Assembly (NCBI RefSeq): GCF_026151205.1
Contig: NC_087075.1
Span: forward strand, 14,893,628 to 14,957,627
Direction: 5' to 3'
DNA length: 64,000 nt
Source of the DNA: Bolinopsis microptera
Lineage: Eukaryota > Ctenophora > Tentaculata > Lobata > Bolinopsidae
Positions within the stretch are counted from its first letter, which is position 1. Every line of letters starts with the position of its first letter. Below the pieces are notes generated by a model. It was given only the letters and a program-made list of their open reading frames with translations. It was not told where the DNA came from and searched no databases. Both the position numbers and the translations under genes were made by a program. Below, in pieces: positions 50,253 through 59,216 of the stretch.

Positions 50253-50648
50253 GTCACGTGACTGGTAAATGTCACGTGACTGGTGAATGTCACGTGACTG
50301 GTAAATGTCACGTGACTGGTAAATGTCACGTGACTGGTGAATGTCACGTGACTGGTAAATGTCACGTGACTGGTAAATGTCACGTGACTGGTAAATGTCA
50401 CGTGACTGGTAAATGTCACGTGACTGGTGAATGTCACGTGACTGGTAAATGTCACGTGACTGGTAAATGTCACGTGACTGGTGAATGTCACGTGACTGGT
50501 AAATGTCACGTGACTGGTAAATGTCACGTGACTGGTAAATGTCACGTGACTGGTAAATGTCACGTGACTGGTAAATGTCACGTGACTGGTAAATGTCACG
50601 TGGCTGGTAAATGTCACGTGACTGGTAAATGTCACGTGACTGGTAAAT
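50253..50648. repeat. 22 x 18-bp array of palindromic E-boxes (GTCACGTGAC)
   Basis: Exactly 22 units of GTCACGTGACTGGTAAAT fill 396 bp with no length variation. Units 2, 5, 10 and 13 read TGGTGAAT, and unit 20 reads GTGGCTGG. Every unit except number 20 holds the 10-bp palindrome GTCACGTGAC, the core of the sites bound by USF and MITF/TFE-type bHLH-zip factors (the vertebrate CLEAR motif). Because 18 is a multiple of 3, both strands give long open frames (VTFTSH and HVTGKC repeats), which are a by-product and not genes. Confidence 0.95.
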
Positions 50649-51346
50649 GGACGCTCTAACATCGGGTGCCGGCAGTATAGTAACCGGGCAATGTAGCCTG
50701 ATACCCTGAAATAGGGGCCCAGAGATCCCTGAAGTAGGGAGCCAGCAGCCACCTCTAAATCCTACAATAAGGTCTCACTTCTCTCACTTCTCTCCTCTGT
50801 GTCTCACTTTGGCCGCTTAAAGTCGTTGTGATTTAGCTGTTGTGAGCAGCCTTGTTGCATACCCTTGCTTTCTTCGTTGTAGCTGTCAGATTTGTCTCCC
50901 CCTGCTACTAGGGGCCTGGTCTATTTACTGGTCTATTTCCTCCCATATTTGCTTGTATGACTTGGTCATTAACTTTTGTTTTCACGCTCCCGATCGCTCC
51001 ACTAGACTCCTTTACCCTCACTTAGGCTGCTGTAAGTTGTGGTTACAGGCCCCTGAGACCTCCCTTAATTTTACTTACCCCTCTCTCCTTTCTGTAATCA
51101 GGAGTTCTGAAGAAAGGTTTGTTTGGTGTATTAATCCCCCCCTAGTCTCCACTACTGGTCAGAACAACTGTTACAATACTGGTTACCTTCACACTGCCCT
51201 ATTCTCGTATACTCTACTTTCTTGTGTTTTCATGCTCTATTGGTTTGTTCTTCTCTACTCTCCGCCAAGAGGAGCCAAGTATCTCAGGTACATTACACGT
51301 TAGTACACAATAACACGTTAGTACACATAACCGTGATACAGAGATC
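50649..51346. other. Pyrimidine-rich segment, no supported gene
   Basis: Pyrimidine-rich on the + strand (repeated tctcacttctc near 50775). An open frame of 153 codons at 50842-51303 is rich in Cys, Leu and Ser, has no recognisable domain, and has the composition expected of translated pyrimidine-rich DNA. It could be the leader of a retroelement, but nothing shows this. Confidence 0.4.
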
Positions 51347-51406
51347 CTCTGTGTCCGCGTCCGCATGTCCGTGTGTCCGCGTGTCCGTGTGTCCGCATGT
51401 CCGTGA
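51347..51406. repeat. GTGTCCGC / ATGTCCGT octamer repeat
   Basis: Seven or so octamers (gtgtccgc, gtccgcat, gtccgtgt) in tandem. Confidence 0.8.
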
Positions 51407-52294
51407 CCTGGTCTACAGAGTCACAACGTGACCATAACTCACGTTATATTTACCTCTGAGTCAGTGGGTTGACGAGCTTGTTTTGAGCTTGTTTGACTGC
51501 CCCGTGCGTATTGTAGTGTAAAAGAATAGAGTATAGTTGTTAAGTTAGCTCAAGCTTTTATACACTTCTCATAAGTGTTGTTTTGAGAGACTGAAGTAAG
51601 TTGAACATACTGTGTAAAAACGCAAATGTAACTTTTCTTAATTTCAGTGTTAGTTTCAGCTGGCAATCTCCATGAGGCTGTAGGAACGCAGAAATACTCT
51701 CAATGTTTTTAACCACGTGCTATTTCTGACATTTTGAAATACGTTCAGATTCAGGCAAGATTATGGTCGCTATTTACAACAATCTGAATGACTTTGAGAG
51801 TAGGCATAGAATAATTCAATGGCTACTCTCAAACTACGAAGTGTAAAAATGTTGTGGTGTAAAAAATTACGACGACCACTAATTTACCACTAATTGGTTG
51901 TTATGTAAAAGAAGTGTTAACTGGAACGCTCCGAAGCAGAACATAATCGTTTAGCCTAATGACTTTTTGTGATCCACTACACATATCACGTGACTTTTTG
52001 TCACTCGTTTAGGAAAATGAGTTTAAGTTCTGTTTAAAACTGTGGAGCTAGATATATTTAAATGAAACTCTTTCAAATGAAGAACTTTAAAGAAGCTTTC
52101 TTTGTGTAGCACCACGCACGAACTTGCTTTCCACTAAGAAAGAACCTCTGATCTTATTCGAGACTTGCATCGCTCGTTTCATTGGAGCAGAAAATAGAGT
52201 ATATATACTTTGGGTGCACTTATTTGGAAATAAGTAATAACAGCGCTGAAATATAGCGTTCCTTATAAGCTCTCTGAGAAATTGCAACGATCAG
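51407..52294. other. Intergenic DNA, no gene seen
   Basis: AT-rich, with no ORF or repeat of note. A single CACGTGAC E-box lies at about 51988, outside the array. Confidence 0.5.
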
Positions 52295-52358
52295 TCGCAC
52301 TTCAATACCCACTATCTGTCGCATTGTCGCACTTCAATACCCACTATCTGTCGCATTG
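52295..52358. repeat. Perfect 32-bp tandem duplication
   Basis: Two identical 32-bp copies starting tcgcacttcaataccc and ending gtcgcattg, back to back. Confidence 0.95.
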
Positions 52359-52577
52359 TTTCGCGTGGTCGGCAATGGGATGGTCCTCTAATTAATATCA
52401 TCACCATGGTGACGCCACAAAAACTCATAGCATTGTGAAAATGTTTTACATCACTGTTTTTTATAATGAGTAATTTGTGACATTTTATTTTTCAAGTTGT
52501 ATTACGTGTGACCCCATAGTGGCACTGCATTTCAGTACTTTGATATATTGCATGTAATAAAGTAAATTATACCATTG

Positions 52578-52724
52578 CACGTGCAACTCTCAACCTGAAC
52601 CCATTGGCTGGATCCCCTCACGTGACCTATCACGTGACCTATCATCTCTCTCCTGCCTACAGTCCGGCTGATTAATCAGACACACCTCAGCTATCCAATC
52701 AAGACCCTTCATTTCCATCACGTG
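52578..52724. promoter_or_regulatory. E-box and CCAAT cluster
   Basis: Within 150 bp there are four CACGTG hexamers (52579-52584, 52619-52624, 52631-52636, 52719-52724), two of them in CACGTGACCTAT repeats, plus a reverse CCAAT box (52603-52607) and a forward one (52695-52699). Another CCAAT and E-box follow inside the adjoining repeat. The cluster looks like promoter DNA, but no transcript start or gene was placed. Confidence 0.4.
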
Positions 52725-52795
52725 CCATTTGCTGTGATGGAGATCCAATCAAATTGTGCAATTGTTCGCACGTGTATTGAGCGATATAGTGGTTT

Positions 52796-52921
52796 ATGTT
52801 TGGACTGGTTTGGAGGAGATCCTTGTTAGCCAGATCTACCCCTTATATTCTGCTTTTATCTGGTTTTCTGGACGTGCAGATAAAAGATTATAATTCAGAT
52901 ATTCTGTGGTGTTTCGTGTAA
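52796..52921 (+). CDS. Small ORF in the 0.6-kb repeat, 41 aa, unknown
   Basis: Starts MFGLVWRRSLLARSTPYILL and continues LSGFLDVQIKDYNSDILWC. A basic N-terminus followed by a hydrophobic stretch makes it signal-anchor-like. The same ORF is intact in copies B (53409-53534) and C (57449-57574), with no visible difference. The copies are so similar overall that this proves little about selection. It lies just downstream of an E-box/CCAAT cluster. It has no recognised family and may be untranslated. Confidence 0.2.
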   Translation: MFGLVWRRSLLARSTPYILLLSGFLDVQIKDYNSDILWCFV

Positions 52922-53044
52922 TGTGCTGCTGATGGAAGAAGTTTTTCATTTCACGATTTGTAAGGTCTGTTTGCTTGTGTTTGCTTGTGTTTGCTTTAGT
53001 GTATTAGTATAAGTGCTTGTGGTACGGATAGCGTTTTATCATTC

Positions 53045-53173
53045 ATGGATATCGGCAACTTATCATCTTCAGACCACTATGTTAAATATCTGGGTAGAGA
53101 TAACCCCTGTTGTACTTTACCTGCTAAAGCTAGTAGTAGTACTTTACCTGCTAAAGCTAAAGTAGTACTGTAG
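53045..53173 (+). CDS. Small ORF in the 0.6-kb repeat, 42 aa, unknown
   Basis: Starts MDIGNLSSSDHYVKYLGRDN and then PCCTLPAK. Copies B (53658-53771) and C (57699-57812; one Asn to Ser change) share the first 28 residues and then differ, because the following segment was replaced. The shared part ends at AAAGTAGTA, which could be a splice donor (AAA|GTAGTA), so this could be a first coding exon. No family was recognised. Confidence 0.2.
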   Translation: MDIGNLSSSDHYVKYLGRDNPCCTLPAKASSSTLPAKAKVVL

Positions 53174-53334
53174 TACTTTACCTAGTATCTCACATCAAAT
53201 GAGAGTCACTGATTGAAGATAAATATTTGTGGGCATAAACTGAAGTGCTAATGCGAATAAGGGATGTATCAAGAGTGAACAGTATGCAATAGATAATATT
53301 GTTCCCTAAGGGACTAGAACCTTTGTGTACAGGA

Positions 53335-53956
53335 GTGCCATTTGCTGTGATGGAGATCCAATCAAATTGTGCAATTGTTCGCACGTGCATTGAGCGATAT
53401 AGTGGTTTATGTTTGGACTGGTTTGGAGGAGATCCTTGTTAGCCAGATCTACCCCTTATATTCTGCTTTTATCTGGTTTTCTGGACGTGCAGATAAAAGA
53501 TTATAATTCAGATATTCTGTGGTGTTTCGTGTAATGTGCTGCTGATGGAAGAAGTTTTTCATTTCACGATTTGTAAGGTCTGTTTGCTTGTGTTTGCTTG
53601 TGTTTGCTTTAGTGTATTAGTATAAGTGCTTGTGGTACGGATAGCGTTTTATCATTCATGGATATCGGCAACTTATCATCTTCAGACCACTATGTTAAAT
53701 ATCTGGGTAGAGATAACCCCTGTTGTACTTTACCTGCTAAAGTAGTAGTAATAACAAGAGTGTTACTGTAGTAACCATTGTGTTGCTATAGTAACCATAT
53801 ATTGAACTTGTTGTACTTTACCTGGTATCTCACATCATATAAGAGTCACTGATTGAAGATAAATATTTGTGGGCATAAACTGAAGTGCTAATGCGAATAA
53901 GGGATGTATCAAGAGTGAACAGTATGCAATAGATAATATTGTTCCCTAAGGGACTA
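53335..53956 (+). repeat. 0.6-kb direct repeat, copy B (first part, split by RTE)
   Basis: Nearly identical to copy A except for the ataacaagagtgttactg... segment at 53746-53811, which has replaced the equivalent part of copy A. It is cut after gggacta at 53956. The remaining 18 bp (gaacctttgtgtacaggag) resume at 57357, so the unit would be about 640 bp without the insertion. The two small ORFs recur at 53409-53534 (identical length) and 53658-53771 (37 codons, same first 28 residues). Confidence 0.95.
53953..53956. repeat. Target-site duplication ACTA (left), RTE element
   Basis: ACTA occurs here and at 57353-57356. Removing the element and one ACTA restores gggactagaacc, the sequence of the intact site in copy A (53311-53322) and copy C. 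Confidence 0.85.
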
Positions 53957-53963
53957 CTTACTT

Positions 53964-56900
53964 TTACTTTGGGCGATCCTCAATCGAAATCCCATTCACT
54001 GTCTGCCTCCACACGTCTCGATCGCACATAACAGTTCGAAGGTCGTCTAACTGGAGCCCAGTGTCACGAGCTACTACGTCCAGGAAGGTGAGTGGTCTCC
54101 TTCCACGGCCCGATTGGGCAAGTCGCCAGGGGAGGATAGTGGAGATAACTTGGTCAGAAGCTCTCATGCAATGCCCAGCAAATCTGGAACGCCTCGACGC
54201 AACCACTGAGGCAATAGATGGAAGGTTGCCATAGATCTGCTTGAGAGTTGGATGCTTCTTCCACGAGATGTTCTTGGCCTTCATTAAAAGACGGGTGTAG
54301 CATCCGTTGAGGCGTTTCTCAAGCTGCTTGTTTATGGTCCATGTCTCTGATCCATAGAGCAATACTGGTTCGACACAGGCTCTAAAGAACTTGACTTTCA
54401 GTTGTTCGGAAATGCCAGAGGACCAGACTTTTTGCAGTTTAATACAGGCTGACCAGGCCATTCCTTTCCTTGTGTTGAAATCCTTTCTACTGTCCGCAAT
54501 GAAAGAGCCGAGGTATTTAAAGTCATCAACCTGTTTAATCTGGCGGCCTGAGATAGAATGTAAGTCGACAGTGTCAGGGATATTGATGGTCATGAACTCG
54601 GTCTTAGAAGCATTCATAGCAAGACCAACTTGTGCGGCTGCATTTTCAAGGTCTGTCAGCAGAAGTTGGACTTGCTCTATGGTGTCTGAAATTAAGGCCA
54701 AATCATCAGCAAAGTCAAGGTCTGTGATTTTGACCGCAGGCACTCTTCGGCTTTTCCTAGGCACGATGGTAAGACCGAATTCGTCACCCATGCAGCTTCT
54801 GAGGACATAGTCAAGGACGATGATGAAGAGAAAGGGTGCTAGAGTGTCCCCTTGAAGAACTCCAATAAGTGTCCTAAAAAAGTCAGTAAGGCCGTCGATG
54901 GTCTGGACACGAGAGAACGATGAGTCATAAAGAAGCCTGATAGCATCTACAAGTGGAGTAGGGATACCGTAGAGGGAGAGGATGTGGAAAAGGGCATCCC
55001 GGTTAATGCTGTCGAACGCTTTCGAAAAATCGACAAACACAATTGCGGCTGAACGATTTCCGATCTTGCATTCCTCGAGTATACGACGTAGGGCAAGGAC
55101 CTGTGGGAGTGTGGATCTTCCTCTACGGAAACCATTTTGGTTTGGCCGCAAGAGGGGATCAATGAATGGGTAGATCCGGTTGAGGATGAGCTTGTTAAAA
55201 ACTTTCGCTGCAACCGGTGCCAGTGAAATGCCACGGTAGTTTCCTGGATTAGTAAGATCACCCTTTTTGGGGATAGGAATAATAGAGGCCGTTTTCCAGG
55301 CTTGGGGGATCACACCATCCATGAGTGCTTTATTACAGAATCCGAGGAGGTTTTCACGTAGCTGGGGAAGCTTCCAGACTGAGGGAGGGATGCTATCTAG
55401 ACCGGGTGACTTGGAGGACTTGGCGGACTTCAGAACCGTGTCGAGTTCTGACATGCTGAAGGATGAGCAGCTGATGGGCAGGGTGTCAGAGACTCGCTGG
55501 TTGAAGAAGGGGAGGGTGAGGTCCGGCGGAGGCTGTTCTGTGCCTAGAAGGGACTTGAAGTGCTCGAACCAGATGTTGAGCCGTTCTTCGGTAGTGCCTC
55601 CTGGCACTTTGCAGTATGGCACAGTGTCGGAAGATGTTAGTTGCCTGATGATGTGCCAGGAACTGCGATGCCTGTGCTCAGGGTTAGTTTTCTCCAGCAG
55701 GTCAGTCTGTTGTCGAATGTGCTGTGAAGTAGCAGCATTATAGGCTTCGTCCAGTTGCTTCTTTGCGTCTTCAAGCTTTTCCTTGGACGAAAAAGAGGGG
55801 GAAATCCTGTGACTCAGGGACGCATCCTTTAGGATATTGCGATGGTGTGCAATATTAGGATCGTTGTAAGGATTTTCCCGTTTCCTCTTCCTCTTTTTTG
55901 GCAACACCTTAAGTGCTGTGCTTGTAACGCTTTTAACGAGCAGGTCGTAGTCGGACTCGAGCTCTGCTTCCTCTAGGAGTGCACTGTACCTGTTTTTCAC
56001 TTCCACTGCATACTGGTGTTTCATGTTGGAATCATGGATCAGTGGAGTCCAGTCAATGCTCCTAAGAGGGTCCCGTGCTGGAGTTTTGTTGACTCTGTAG
56101 CTGGCTTGAACAAAACATGTTACAATCCGGTGATCTGAACCGACAGTTTGCATGATGTTGTACGCTTGACAGTTCTTCACACTATTTGCCCACTTCTTCC
56201 GCCAGAGTACAAAGTCAATTTGATGCTTTGCTCTTTTGGGGTCTTCATAGGTCCAAATTTTATTAGCCGGTTTCTGGAAACAGCGGTTAGCAACTATCAG
56301 CTGGTGTTGGTCTACCAGATCCAGTAGTCGTTCACCGTTATCGTTGGTTGACATATGGTATGTGAAACCGTAGCTATTACTGAGCTTCGCGTTGAAATCA
56401 CCGCACACTGCTAGCATGTTGTGAGGAGGTACCTTAGAGATGATCCTGGTTAGAGCGTTGTAGAATGCAGTTTTTTCTTCAATATCACTGCAGTTAGTAG
56501 GAGCATAACATGAGAGGACTGTGAGGCGAGGATTCCCGTTTACATGGAGCAAGATGATTCTGCTATTAACTTTCTCTACAGATAGGAGAGATTTCTGAAT
56601 TCTAGGAGATAAAAGAAACCCAACACCACCAACCGATGCATTAACTGAATTCTTCGTAGCAGAAGCAGTGATGAGCTGATATGATAAGATGTTTTCAATT
56701 CTTAGGGATTCTTTGTGGTGTTGGCGATGCTCTTGCAAGGAGATAACATCATTATGATGCAGGAAGGCTGAGTGAGCTAACTCCTGTTTACGTGATACAG
56801 GGTTGAGAGTCCTACAGTTGAAGGTGCTAACCTGAAAAGGGGTTTTCCTACGAACTAAAAGGGTAGTAACAGGGTTGCTGCAACTATCAGGACCCACCCC

Positions 56901-56996
56901 TCCCGGGGGTTTTAGGGAGGGCCCGTCATACAGGGAGCTAGCTGCCACTGAGTAGTTAGGGGCTTGAACCCTAGTGCTGTTATCGTGTGTCATCAT
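53964..56996 (-). CDS. RTE-type endonuclease-reverse transcriptase polyprotein, 1,010 aa
   Basis: It nicks DNA and reverse-transcribes its own RNA at the nick. Residues about 52-295 are an APE-type endonuclease: Asn60 in TFNCRTLN, Glu89 in LQEH, Tyr164 in SCYAPTN, GDFN at 199-202, and SDHR at 287-290. A basic stretch, KKRKRKRE (367-374), follows. Reverse transcriptase spans about 500-810: NYRGISL (587), VDFSKAFDSI (655-664), GVLQGDTLAPFLF (712-724), the catalytic FADD (762-765) and GLAMNASKTEF (791-801). FKYLGS (827-832), VLLYGSETW (878-886) and a C-terminal FAGHCMR region follow, as in RTE proteins. No RNase H, zinc knuckle or ORF1 is present. The start is the first of two adjacent ATGs. The stop codon TAA lies inside the AAGTAA 3' tail repeat. 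There are no internal stops or frameshifts. Confidence 0.93.
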   Translation of the reverse strand: MMTHDNSTRVQAPNYSVAASSLYDGPSLKPPGGVGPDSCSNPVTTLLVRRKTPFQVSTFNCRTLNPVSRKQELAHSAFLHHNDVISLQEHRQHHKESLRIENILSYQLITASATKNSVNASVGGVGFLLSPRIQKSLLSVEKVNSRIILLHVNGNPRLTVLSCYAPTNCSDIEEKTAFYNALTRIISKVPPHNMLAVCGDFNAKLSNSYGFTYHMSTNDNGERLLDLVDQHQLIVANRCFQKPANKIWTYEDPKRAKHQIDFVLWRKKWANSVKNCQAYNIMQTVGSDHRIVTCFVQASYRVNKTPARDPLRSIDWTPLIHDSNMKHQYAVEVKNRYSALLEEAELESDYDLLVKSVTSTALKVLPKKRKRKRENPYNDPNIAHHRNILKDASLSHRISPSFSSKEKLEDAKKQLDEAYNAATSQHIRQQTDLLEKTNPEHRHRSSWHIIRQLTSSDTVPYCKVPGGTTEERLNIWFEHFKSLLGTEQPPPDLTLPFFNQRVSDTLPISCSSFSMSELDTVLKSAKSSKSPGLDSIPPSVWKLPQLRENLLGFCNKALMDGVIPQAWKTASIIPIPKKGDLTNPGNYRGISLAPVAAKVFNKLILNRIYPFIDPLLRPNQNGFRRGRSTLPQVLALRRILEECKIGNRSAAIVFVDFSKAFDSINRDALFHILSLYGIPTPLVDAIRLLYDSSFSRVQTIDGLTDFFRTLIGVLQGDTLAPFLFIIVLDYVLRSCMGDEFGLTIVPRKSRRVPAVKITDLDFADDLALISDTIEQVQLLLTDLENAAAQVGLAMNASKTEFMTINIPDTVDLHSISGRQIKQVDDFKYLGSFIADSRKDFNTRKGMAWSACIKLQKVWSSGISEQLKVKFFRACVEPVLLYGSETWTINKQLEKRLNGCYTRLLMKAKNISWKKHPTLKQIYGNLPSIASVVASRRSRFAGHCMRASDQVISTILPWRLAQSGRGRRPLTFLDVVARDTGLQLDDLRTVMCDRDVWRQTVNGISIEDRPK

Positions 56997-57352
56997 AAAA
57001 GTGAGGGGGGATTTTGTCTAATGGCTAGACATTGTTCCAGGCACGGCGCCACTGCAACCTGGATGTGACACTATAATCCAATACCCTCATCAGTAGGTAC
57101 AATCACGGGTGCAGGTCTTCATAAACCCGGCTTGTTATTCGAGGTATGTGCTCCTCTAGATCCGCCGTGTTTAGTTGACCCAGACAGTCGGATTCTTCAA
57201 TGACATGCCGGTCTAGCAGGGTCACCTCGTGCAGGATGTGGCTCTTCACCACGCACGGACGGTCTAAGCTCGATCTAGAGTCTAGACCGAGCCCTGGCCC
57301 ATATTACAGGACCTTGAAACGGATCAGTTCAAAATGAAACAGAACATGACCC
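56997..57352 (-). other. 5' leader of the RTE element
   Basis: 356 bp between the element boundary and the first ATG, more GC-rich than the surroundings. It would carry the internal promoter expected of an autonomous element. Near 57260-57295 tagactctagatcgagctta-type inverted strings can form a hairpin. No ORF. Confidence 0.6.
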
Positions 57353-57374
57353 ACTAGAACCTTTGTGTACAGGA
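57353..57374 (+). repeat. Right ACTA duplication and end of repeat copy B
   Basis: ACTA (57353-57356), followed by the last 18 bp of copy B (gaacctttgtgtacaggag). Confidence 0.85.
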
Positions 57375-57939
57375 GTGCCATTTGCTGTGATGGAGATCCA
57401 ATCAAATTGTGCAATTGTTCGCACGTGCATTGAGCGATATAGTGGTTTATGTTTGGACTGGTTTGGAGGAGATCCTTGTTAGCCAGATCTACCCCTTATA
57501 TTCTGCTTTTATCTGGTTTTCTGGACGTGCAGATAAAAGATTATAATTCAGATATTCTGTGGTGTTTCGTGTAATGTGCTGCTGATGGAAGAAGTTTGTT
57601 CATTTCACGATTTGTTAGGTCTGTTTGCTTGTGTGTGCTTGTGTATGCTTTAGTGTATTAGTATTAGTGCTTGTGGAACGGATAGTGTTTTATCATTCAT
57701 GGATATCGGCAGCTTATCATCTTCAGACCACTATGTTAAATATCTGGGTAGAGATAACCCCTGTTGTACTTTACCTGCTAAAGTAGTAGTAATAACAAGA
57801 GTGTTACTGTAGTAACCATTGTGTTGCTATAGTAACCATATATTGAATTTGTTGTACTTTACCTGGTATCTCACATCATATAAGAGTCACTGATTGAAGA
57901 TAAATATTTGTGGGCATAAACTGAAGTGCTAATGCAAAT

Positions 57940-59020
57940 AAGGGATGTATCAAGAGTGAACAGTACAGTATGCAATAAGTGATCATATCAAGAGTGAACA
58001 GTACAGTATGCAATAAGTGATCATATCAAGAGTGAACAGTACAGTATGCAATAAGTGATCATATCAAGAGTGAACAGTACAGTATGCAATAAGTGATCAT
58101 ATCAAGAGTGAACAGTACAGTATGCAATAAGGGATGTATCAAGAGTGAACAGTACAGTATGCAATAAGGGATGTATCAAGAGTGAACAGTACATTATGCA
58201 ATAAGGGATGTATCAAGAGTGAACAGTACAGTATGCAATAAGGGATGTATCAAGAGTGAACAGTACAGTATGCAATAAGAGATGTATCAAGAGTGAACAG
58301 TACAGTATGCAATAAGGGATGTATCAAGAGTGAACAGTACAGTATGCAATAAGGGATGTATCAAGAGTGAACAGTACAGTATGCAATAAGGGATGTATCA
58401 AGAGTGTACAGTACAGTATGCAATAAGTGATCATATCAAGAGTGAACAGTACAGTATGCAATAAGTGATCATATCAAGAGTGAACAGTACAGTATGCAAT
58501 AAGTGATGTATCAAGAGTGAACAGTACAGTATGCAATAAGGGATGTATCAAGAGTGAACAGTACAGTATGCAATAAGTGATCGTATCAAGAGTGAACAGT
58601 ACAGTATGCAATAAGGGATGTATCAAGAGTGAACAGTACAGTATGCAATAAGGGATGTATCAAGAGTGTACAGTACAGTATGCAATAAGGGATGTATCAA
58701 GAGTGAACAGTACAGTATGCAATAAGGGATGTATCAAGAGTGAACAGTACAGTATGCAATAAGGGATGTATCAAGAGTGAACAGTACAGTATGCAATAAG
58801 GGATGTATCAAGAGTGAACAGTACAGTATGCAATAAGGGATGTATCAAGAGTGAACAGTACAGTATGCAATAAGGGATGTATCAAGAGTGAACAGTACAT
58901 TATGCAATAAGGGATGTATCAAGAGTGAACAGTACAGTATGCAATAAGTGATCATATCAAGAGTGAACAGTACAGTATGCAATAAGTGATCATATCAAGA
59001 GTGAACAGTACAGTATGCAA
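57940..59020 (+). repeat. 37/38-bp minisatellite inside copy C (~29 units)
   Basis: The unit is ggatgtatcaagagtgaac followed by agtacagtatgcaataag (37 bp). A 38-bp variant starts tgatcatatcaagag. The 38-bp form is found in two blocks near the start, around 58420-58510, and at the end. The founder is visible in copies A and B as a single gggatgtatcaagagtgaac...agtatgcaata (for example 53903-53935), so the array grew from the repeat's own tail. Confidence 0.95.
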
Positions 59021-59168
59021 TATATATAATAATATTCCTTATCATATAACCAGTATCTGCGATAAGTTGTAGGAATTTCCTGTTTCTATTTGAGCAGTGG
59101 TTAACCTGGCAGCTAGCCAACAAACGTTTCAGTGTCTATACAGTTATCTACACGCCCTTATAATTTAT
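59021..59168. other. AT-rich insertion between minisatellite and end of copy C
   Basis: Absent from copies A and B. It begins tatataataatattcc and contains aacctggcagctagcc. No terminal repeats or duplication are clear. Confidence 0.55.
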
Positions 59169-59216
59169 AATAGATAATATTGTTCCCTAAGGGACTAGAA
59201 CCTTTGTGTACAGGAG

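Larger units (their letters stand above)
52722..53334 (+). repeat. 0.6-kb direct repeat, copy A
   Basis: The unit runs from gtgccatttgctgtg to tttgtgtacaggag and abuts copy B with no spacer. It holds a CCAAT box, an E-box and two small ORFs: 52796-52921 (41 codons, MFGLVWRRSLL...) and 53045-53173 (42 codons, MDIGNLSSSDHYV...). Copy A differs from B and C near 53130-53180, where a tagtactttacc duplication replaces a 65-bp segment. Length is 613 bp. Confidence 0.95.
53957..57352 (-). mobile_element. Complete RTE-clade non-LTR retrotransposon, 3,396 bp
   Basis: One ORF with endonuclease and reverse transcriptase, no ORF1 and no RNase H, a total length of 3.4 kb, and a 3' tail of AAGTAA-type repeats are all features of the RTE clade. 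The 3' end is at 53957 (plus-strand text cttacttttactttggg). The 5' end is at 57352 after about 356 bp of leader. The empty site is known from the neighbouring tandem copies, so the boundaries and the 4-bp ACTA duplication are well supported. The intact ORF points to a young insertion. Confidence 0.9.
57375..59216 (+). repeat. 0.6-kb direct repeat, copy C, expanded to 1.84 kb
   Basis: Starts gtgccatttgctgtg like copies A and B and ends tttgtgtacaggag at 59216. It carries the same replaced segment as copy B (57790-57855). Its tail is enlarged by a 37-bp array (57940-59020) and a 150-bp AT-rich insertion (59021-59168), after which the normal end (atagataatattgttccc) resumes. Its small base changes from A and B (for example agtttgttcatttc) make it the most diverged copy. 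Confidence 0.93.

Noticed and set aside
50228-50752. 174-codon minus-strand frame (TSHVTF repeats) and 140-codon plus-strand frame (GECHVT repeats)
   Set aside because: The 18-bp repeat length is a multiple of three, so any stop-free unit opens frames on both strands. There is no start or domain outside the repeat.
50842-51303. 153-codon frame
   Set aside because: No recognisable domain, a composition typical of translated pyrimidine-rich DNA, and no promoter or splice context. It is probably chance.
54391-55743. Plus-strand frames of 139 and 158 codons, and a 104-codon minus-strand frame
   Set aside because: They are shadows of the 1,010-codon RTE frame on the other strand or in another phase.
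52722-59216. Long terminal repeats of an LTR retrotransposon
   Set aside because: Copies lie end to end with no gag-pol interior, no TG...CA ends and no primer-binding site. The only coding sequence between copies is a non-LTR element with its own target duplication.
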